A stretch of DNA of 64,000 nt from Takashimella koratensis (lineage: Eukaryota > Basidiomycota > Tremellomycetes > Trichosporonales > Tetragoniomycetaceae): assembly GCA_003116875.1 (NCBI GenBank), contig BCKT01000003.1:1683185-1747184 (forward strand), read 5' to 3'. The notes under the pieces were generated by a model. The model had not been told where the DNA came from. It saw only the letters and a list, made by a program, of their open reading frames with translations, and ran no database searches. Positions within the stretch are counted from its first letter, which is position 1, and every line of letters starts with the position of its first letter. Positions 58,877-64,000 of the stretch are shown in pieces. A program made the translations under genes and the position numbers.

Positions 58877-60270
58877 ACCAGTGGATTGATGGTAGGTCCT
58901 GTTAGTGTGCTGGACCTTGAGCTTGGTGGATCAAGTAGTAGCCTACTCTGAGCTGTTGGGCGATACCGAAGACATCTGGAGGTGTAGACGTGCCAGAGAA
59001 ATCCCAAAATGCAGAAGTGTATGCCTATTCGCTAGCTCTCACTGACTCGCTCGATTCCGCGCACCTCGGCGATCGCACCGGTGTTGTTGACCTGTACATA
59101 CAGTGTAACCCATCTGAAGAGCCCATTACGCAACGCGTCGTCGACGGCGTAGACCCTTACCACGTTTCTCGATCTCTTGGTGAATGAAACCCCCGACAGT
59201 CGCATTGGTTCATGTGCCGCGTTGATCCGGGTGAGGTCTTGCGCGTGAACGCCTTGCCGTGGGCCCATGGGGTGGGGATGTTTATGAGCCAAGAATCAGT
59301 CAAGTCAGGTCGGGGCTAAGGAACGCCACAGAGATCCTCGATCCTCGACCCCCTCGCTGCCGCAAGTTTGGGTCAGGGAAGGGGAGGTGTGTATTAGGAT
59401 TTTGATTCCGCTGCTAATGGGGGAGAGGGTAATTGTAATCCACACTGTACTGTACTATGGCTTGGGGGTGAAACGGTAGTCCAAACAATGGGCGTAGGGA
59501 GTAAGTAACCTGGGGTAATGGATGATATATCGCATGCAGCAAGGATGCCAGGGAAGCACTCCAAGGTGGGCCAGGGTGGGTTGAATGGGGGAGGGTGGGG
59601 GGATGTTTATGAATGCGGTATAAGTGAATGGATGGGGGATGGGTGAATGGGTGAAAAAGTAGGTCATCATCCGGGAGGGGACTGGGTAGAAGGTTAGGCG
59701 GGACAGCAGAGGGTTCAGCTCCATTCTCCGAGTCAGTCACGAGGTAACCCCGGGGGAGGAGGGAGGAGGGAGGAGGGAGGGTAATCAAGGAACTGCGCTT
59801 ACTGGTGGATGCATACGGTGTGTGTGTCTGTCTTTCTGTCTGTCTGTGTGTGTGTGTGTCCCGCCCGGTCCAAATCGTCACTGGGACTGCATCTGTTTGT
59901 AAATTCCCACCTTCACACCATCCTCCCGTTCGTCTCTTTCCCCGTTCCCACCATCCACACACTCACCCACTCCCTTCTTCTCCCCCCGTCTCGCATCCAT
60001 ATATCCATCATCTCGTCTCGTCTCGTCTCAGTCTCGTTTCTTCTCCACTCGACTCGCCCACGTCTGCTCGGTCCGTTTGTAGCCTTAGCGCCAGGAGAAA
60101 AATCTTCCATCAACCACTAGCTGAACCGCCTTGCCGCACAGCATCCCCGCCGACCTCTACGACGACAACGACGAGCACGATTACCAAGATCAATCAACTA
60201 TAACACAACTCACCCCTCCCTCTTCTCTCAACTCACTCTCCAACTACCTCTTCCTTACCACTCGCCCAGA
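58877..60270. other. Intergenic region with simple repeats
   Basis: No gene was recognised. Simple tracts are GGAGGGA units (about 59755-59780), TGTC/TGTG repeats (about 59820-59858) and CTCGT pentamers (about 60014-60028). From 59880 on, the plus strand is CT-rich leader for the GT61 gene. Confidence 0.55.
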
Positions 60271-62283
60271 ATGATGGTCGGTCCTTGGCACCCGACGCGG
60301 CGCGACGTCCTTCTCATCCTCATCATCACCGTCATCTTTGGTCTTTTCCTCCAACTCGACCTCTCCTTACGCTTCACCGACTCCTCGGGGTCCGACAGCT
60401 TGTTCGGTTTCAAGCTCGGCTTTGGCGGTGCCCGGAGTCGAGACGACTGGGATGACGATCGGTTACAGTCCGGAGGGGGAGGGCGATGGCTCGATAATAT
60501 CGAGACAGGAGAGAGGTACGCGCCCGTCATGCGGATGGGCGAAGTCAAGGCCAAGTGGGGCGACGAGGGCGCGGTCAGGACCGAAGTCCTCTCCCATGCT
60601 CCAGGTAAGTCAAATCTTTTCAGTTAACCTCGGTCCAGGCGTAAAGGTTTCACGAACGTTGCTGATGGCTCGGGCGCACAGGTTGGACCATCTTTGACTC
60701 GATCTATCTGTTCAATGGAACGTGGTTCATCGTCACGGACAACCCGTCGACTATCCCGCTCCTCCGACTCATGATCTCTACCGGTAACGAGATCTGGAAT
60801 GACGAAGAGTCTATCAAGGGACGGTGAGTGGGCTCGTCGAGGACGTCGTGGTTCTACGTCGTTCTTCCTTTGCTGACTATCGAAAAGCGAACCGACCGAA
60901 AAGGATATGCGGATCATCTTCCCTTCTGAGGCCAAGCGCCTTTGGGGACACTCGGCTTCGCGAGTGACAGGCACCTCGTTGTTGGTCAACGACCCGCCCC
61001 AGTTCCTCGATCACTACTACCAGTGAGTATAGCAGCTTGCTCTGCCCAATGCAAGAAGCTGACCAAACTACCTAGCTTCGCTGCCGAGCTCCTCTTTGGT
61101 CTCTGGAGGACATACGCATCGCTGGACCCCACCATCACTCCAGCCGGCCAGACTCACCTCCCCTCTCCTTCCCGCCTCATCTTCCCCCACACCGCCGCCG
61201 GCAAGTGGAACGACTACGCCAAGATGAACTCGTTCATCATGCGCGCCATCTTCCCCTCCATGTCCTACGAGTACCAGAACGACTTTCTCGACCGAACCGA
61301 CACTGCACGTGCGTTTGTCTTTGAGCGCGTCGTCTTCGCCGACCGTGCGGCGGCGTTCCGTGGACCCGAATTCGCAAAGACCTGGCGAACAGCATCTGAG
61401 GCCGCTACCCTCGACGCCAGCAAGTACTGGTGGTCCCCGCTCCGCAAGAACCTGCTCGAGTTTGTCGGTAGCGGGAACGGCGGCGAGTTTGACATGCAGT
61501 ACGACAAGGGTGTGGGAGTCGGTGTCGAGGAGGAACTCATGCCGTCCGAGTACGATGTCGCCGCGATGGAAGAGGAGGAGGAGGAGGGAGCTATCTTGCG
61601 AAAAGACGAGGGCTCCAAGTTTGCAGGAGTGGGCAAGCCCCTAGTCGAGTCGAGCACACCGGTTATCACCTATGTCAGCAGGCAGGACTGGGGTCGTCGA
61701 ATGTTGATCCAGGCCGACCACGACGAGCTCGTTCGTGAGCTCACCAACCTGCAGGAGAAGTACGGCTGGGAGGTGAGTTGGGCTTTTTTAGGTCGGGAAA
61801 TGAGCCATCGCTGACAACGCCAGGTCAACATTGTCTCCATGGACAAGCTTACCCGTGACGAGCAGATCCGTCTCTCTGCACGCACCACTGTGAGTCCATC
61901 CACCTCGATCCACATCCACAATTGCTGACCCGCCTTAGATCATGATGGGCGTCCACGGTAACGGTCTCACCCACTTGCTCTGGATGAACAACCAGAATCC
62001 TCGCGCAACGGTCATGGAGTTCTTCTTCCCTGGTGGTTTCGCCGAGGACTACGAGTTCACCTCTCGGGCGTTGGGGATCAAGCACTTTGGGTTCTGGGGG
62101 GACGAGTATTTTACCGCCCCCGATACACCCCAGGTCGCGTACCCAGAGGGATTCCAGGGTAACAGCATTCCCCTCAGTGGCAAGGCGGTCGCGGACTTGG
62201 TCGTGCAGAGGTTGCTTGTCGAGCGACCAGATAGGACCGATAAGACGGGCGAGGACGCCATCTTTGCCAACCTCGACGAGTAA
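60271..62283 (+). CDS. Type II membrane glycosyltransferase, GT61 (DUF563) type
   Basis: The coding sequence is join(60271..60604, 60682..60823, 60888..61022, 61076..61772, 61824..61889, 61939..62283), 572 aa. A short cytoplasmic N-terminus (MMVGPWHPTRRD) is followed by a membrane helix (about 13-30) and a lumenal catalytic region, the plan of a Golgi glycosyltransferase. GT61-like features are a conserved HFAAELLFGLWRTY (from His204), a central DUF563 segment (ITYVSRQDWGRRML), VNIVSMDKLTRDEQI, and the near-C-terminal GVHGNGLTHLLWM (His464) followed by ATVMEFFFPGGFAEDYEF. Relatives transfer xylose, arabinose or GlcNAc to glycans; in basidiomycete yeasts they could serve wall, capsule or protein glycans (inference). 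An acidic tract (EEEEEEG) lies at about 370. The gene sits next to GH2 and lyase genes on the same strand. Confidence 0.88.
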
Positions 62284-62898
62284 GGTGGATCACCCCCATC
62301 GCATCGAGTCTAAATTGCATTCATTCATCGTCTTCGTCAAACTCAACTCACCGTCGACATGACACTCCTCATCTCCAACGTAATGACCAACAACCGCACA
62401 AAAACAACACACGACCGCACTCGATTCCGCCGGCCCCTCCCTGTCATAGATCTAGAATCGCAAGTCCTTTTTCCTCGCCACCTCACCCGTCCGGACCTCC
62501 TTCATATGTGATCAGCCCGCCCCACAAGGCCTCGCAGAGACACCACCACTTTTTCGCCTTGCTTCGTTATTCATTGCCATGTTCCCGAATTCATACATGG
62601 ACAATCACTATTACTTTCCCTCTTCGTTCTCCATCCCGTCAATTATTCGTTTTTCGCTGTCTATTATCTCACTACGTCTCTCTTGACCTTTTGACTTTTG
62701 CCTCACTCGTCATTCATTGTTTTATCGACTTGTTCATCCAGAGACTCTTACTCTGTCGATCCTTGCATGGCCTATAGCTCGTCCCATTTTTCCCATTTTG
62801 AACTTGACGAAATGTACGATATGACCAACTCTCCCGCCCATATCCAATTGCACCACCTTGACCACCTTGACCACCTTGACCACCTTGACCACCTTGCC
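62284..62898. other. Convergent 3' spacer with 9-nt tandem repeat
   Basis: A CT-rich spacer. Five copies of ACCTTGACC-type 9-mers lie at about 62852-62896, directly beside the end of the minus-strand candidate gene. No gene was seen. Confidence 0.6.
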
Positions 62899-63724
62899 TC
62901 ACTGTGTCGTCCCAAAGAACTCGGGGAACCCTATTCGCCTTCTCTTCCAAGTCGCTTCCACTGCCTCTTTCACTTCAGGCCACCTACTCCTCGTCGTCAT
63001 CCACGTCGTCCCATCCCTGAACATCTCACTAACAAAACTCACTCCTCGGTCCTTGAAATCTATCCGAAACGGGGGTACAGGCAACAACCTCTGACCAACT
63101 GTACAGCTTACATCTGCGGTAGGCTCAAAATGCCCTGCATAGACTCGGTCGGTCGAGCCGAGTTGGTAGCATAACCAATTGCAGAAATCTGATTCACCGT
63201 GGCAGAAACAGGTCTCGTATAGACGGATAGAGGTGCATTGGTTGCTGTGATTGGGACGAGCGGCGGCGGCGCAGAATGGTGTGATGGGGTAAGGCGTGGG
63301 GACAGAGCTGACTTGGAGAACCATAGTTGATGGCGATGCAGGCATAGAGGGCGATGCGGTCTGGAACAAGCAGATACCGGAAGACCACCAGTGCAAGGTG
63401 GATGAAGAGATTTGGAGCAGATCTACCTAGCTGAGGACAATCACAGTATCTTTCTCTAGCCTGGGGAGCGCGCGGAGAGGGAATGAAAACAAATCGGAGG
63501 AAGATCTGAAACACACACCTCAAGGATGCTCTTGTGAAAGGTAGGGCGTGACCGAGCAGCCCACGGCTGGGCGCCTTTAGGGGGTGCTCTATCTCGAGCC
63601 TCGGTGGGACACTGTCGTTCCACTCATGGCTCAACGACACGACGCTCCGTGACAGAAATGTCACCAGGAGAAAGAGTGCCGCGGAGAAATGGAAAGATAG
63701 AAAGTGCACTTGAGACCTATGCAT
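62899..63724 (-). CDS. Probable secreted Cys-containing protein, model unresolved
   Basis: ATG 63724 (minus) opens MHRSQVHFLSFHFSAALF followed by LLVTFLSRSVVS, a signal-peptide or membrane-anchor pattern, then a polar segment to about 63520, where a donor-like GTGTGT occurs. A second long frame ending at 62899 contains a Cys-rich block (LYETCFCHGESDFCNWLCYQ) and a basic C-terminus. The two are in different frames. Possible acceptors at 63430, 63446 and 63361 exist, but I could not find a single join that preserves frame without an extra exon. The Cys-rich block looks like real coding sequence. Function unknown. Confidence 0.35.
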
Positions 63725-63796
63725 AACACTGAGCAGGAAAGCCACGGGCCGAGATCGTTGAAAGTCGCAAAGACAGCCGGGCGTCGTCCTTCGTGG

Positions 63797-64000
63797 TCAG
63801 GGACCCATGTCGTGGTAGAAGAATGTCGAATCGAAGGGAGTATGGGTTCCTCCGTGGTCGAGGTGGGTGGCGGTCGAGGCATGTTTGCTCTTGTAAGCAA
63901 TGCAGTCCCCCACGAAATCATTCACAGCGCGAAACTCGACAATCGGAAATTTGCTCTCGCATTCAGGCAGGACGAGGTCGGTCATCTCGCCGTCAATCAC
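63797..64000 (-). CDS. Partial exon of a gene cut by the window edge
   Basis: The minus strand is open from the window edge to a TGA at 63797, 67 codons: MTDLVLPECESKFPIVEFRA and then a His/Asp/Thr-rich end (FFYHDMGP). It reads as a natural C-terminal exon. It could instead splice, by a donor near 63803 and the strong acceptor CTTTCCTGCTCAG near 63730, into the neighbouring hydrophobic frame, making one gene. No family is recognised. Confidence 0.4.
   Translation of the reverse strand: MIDGEMTDLVLPECESKFPIVEFRAVNDFVGDCIAYKSKHASTATHLDHGGTHTPFDSTFFYHDMGP

Noticed and set aside
62852..62896. CRISPR-like repeat
   Set aside because: The 9-nt units are directly tandem with no spacers, and the DNA is fungal.
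1..64000. tRNA, rRNA and transposon genes
   Set aside because: I looked for B-box GGTTCGA contexts, reverse transcriptase or transposase motifs and terminal repeats, and saw none convincing. A covariance-model scan and a repeat search were not possible here.

Overview
The window looks like nuclear DNA of a basidiomycete yeast or related fungus, probably Tremellomycetes-like (inference). Evidence: GC-rich genes broken by many short GT-AG introns (mostly 48-130 nt) with CTAAC/CTGAC-type branch sites, CT-rich leaders, no operon structure, and an eukaryotic gene set (SF3b splicing subunit, CCR4-NOT subunit, AMP deaminase, Zn2Cys6 regulator, ferric reductase). Exon coordinates below were worked out by hand from splice signals, reading-phase continuity and protein family resemblance. 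No alignments were run.

Layout. 1-4.9 kb: orphan genes, the best of them an intronless 334-codon gene (3836-4840). 5.1-5.7 kb (minus): a five-exon gene for the SF3b10/SF3B5 splicing factor, hidden because its exons are tiny. 6.4-12.9 kb (plus): NOT2 (CCR4-NOT) followed closely by a Sqs1-like RGG / R3H / G-patch protein. 15.6-18.5 kb (plus): a ferric-chelate reductase preceded by three identical ATCAGATAA sites, the motif of fungal iron-responsive GATA factors. 22.7-25.6 kb (plus): a Zn2Cys6 transcription factor whose zinc cluster contains a 12-nt exon.

25.6-39.4 kb: a stretch of nearly 14 kb with no recognisable conserved gene. It holds several possible very small spliced genes, TATA boxes, and an 81-nt poly-G run that may be an assembly artefact. 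39.4-45.2 kb (minus): AMP deaminase in about 14 exons. 46.2-49.8 kb (plus): a membrane-anchored heparinase II/III-like lyase with a 722-nt intron containing a 599-nt stretch without a single AG. 50.8-54.8 kb (plus): a low-complexity protein ending in a CaaX box. 55.5-58.9 kb (plus): a GH2-type glycosidase in ten exons. 60.3-62.3 kb (plus): a type II membrane GT61-type glycosyltransferase. 62.9-64 kb (minus): parts of one or two unresolved genes, one with a signal-peptide-like N-terminus and one cut by the window edge.

There is no gene cluster in the bacterial sense. Two themes recur: RNA metabolism (SF3B5, NOT2, Sqs1 side by side) and cell-surface carbohydrate work (lyase, GH2, GT61 side by side on the plus strand). 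The ferric reductase with its GATA sites forms a separate iron-uptake unit.
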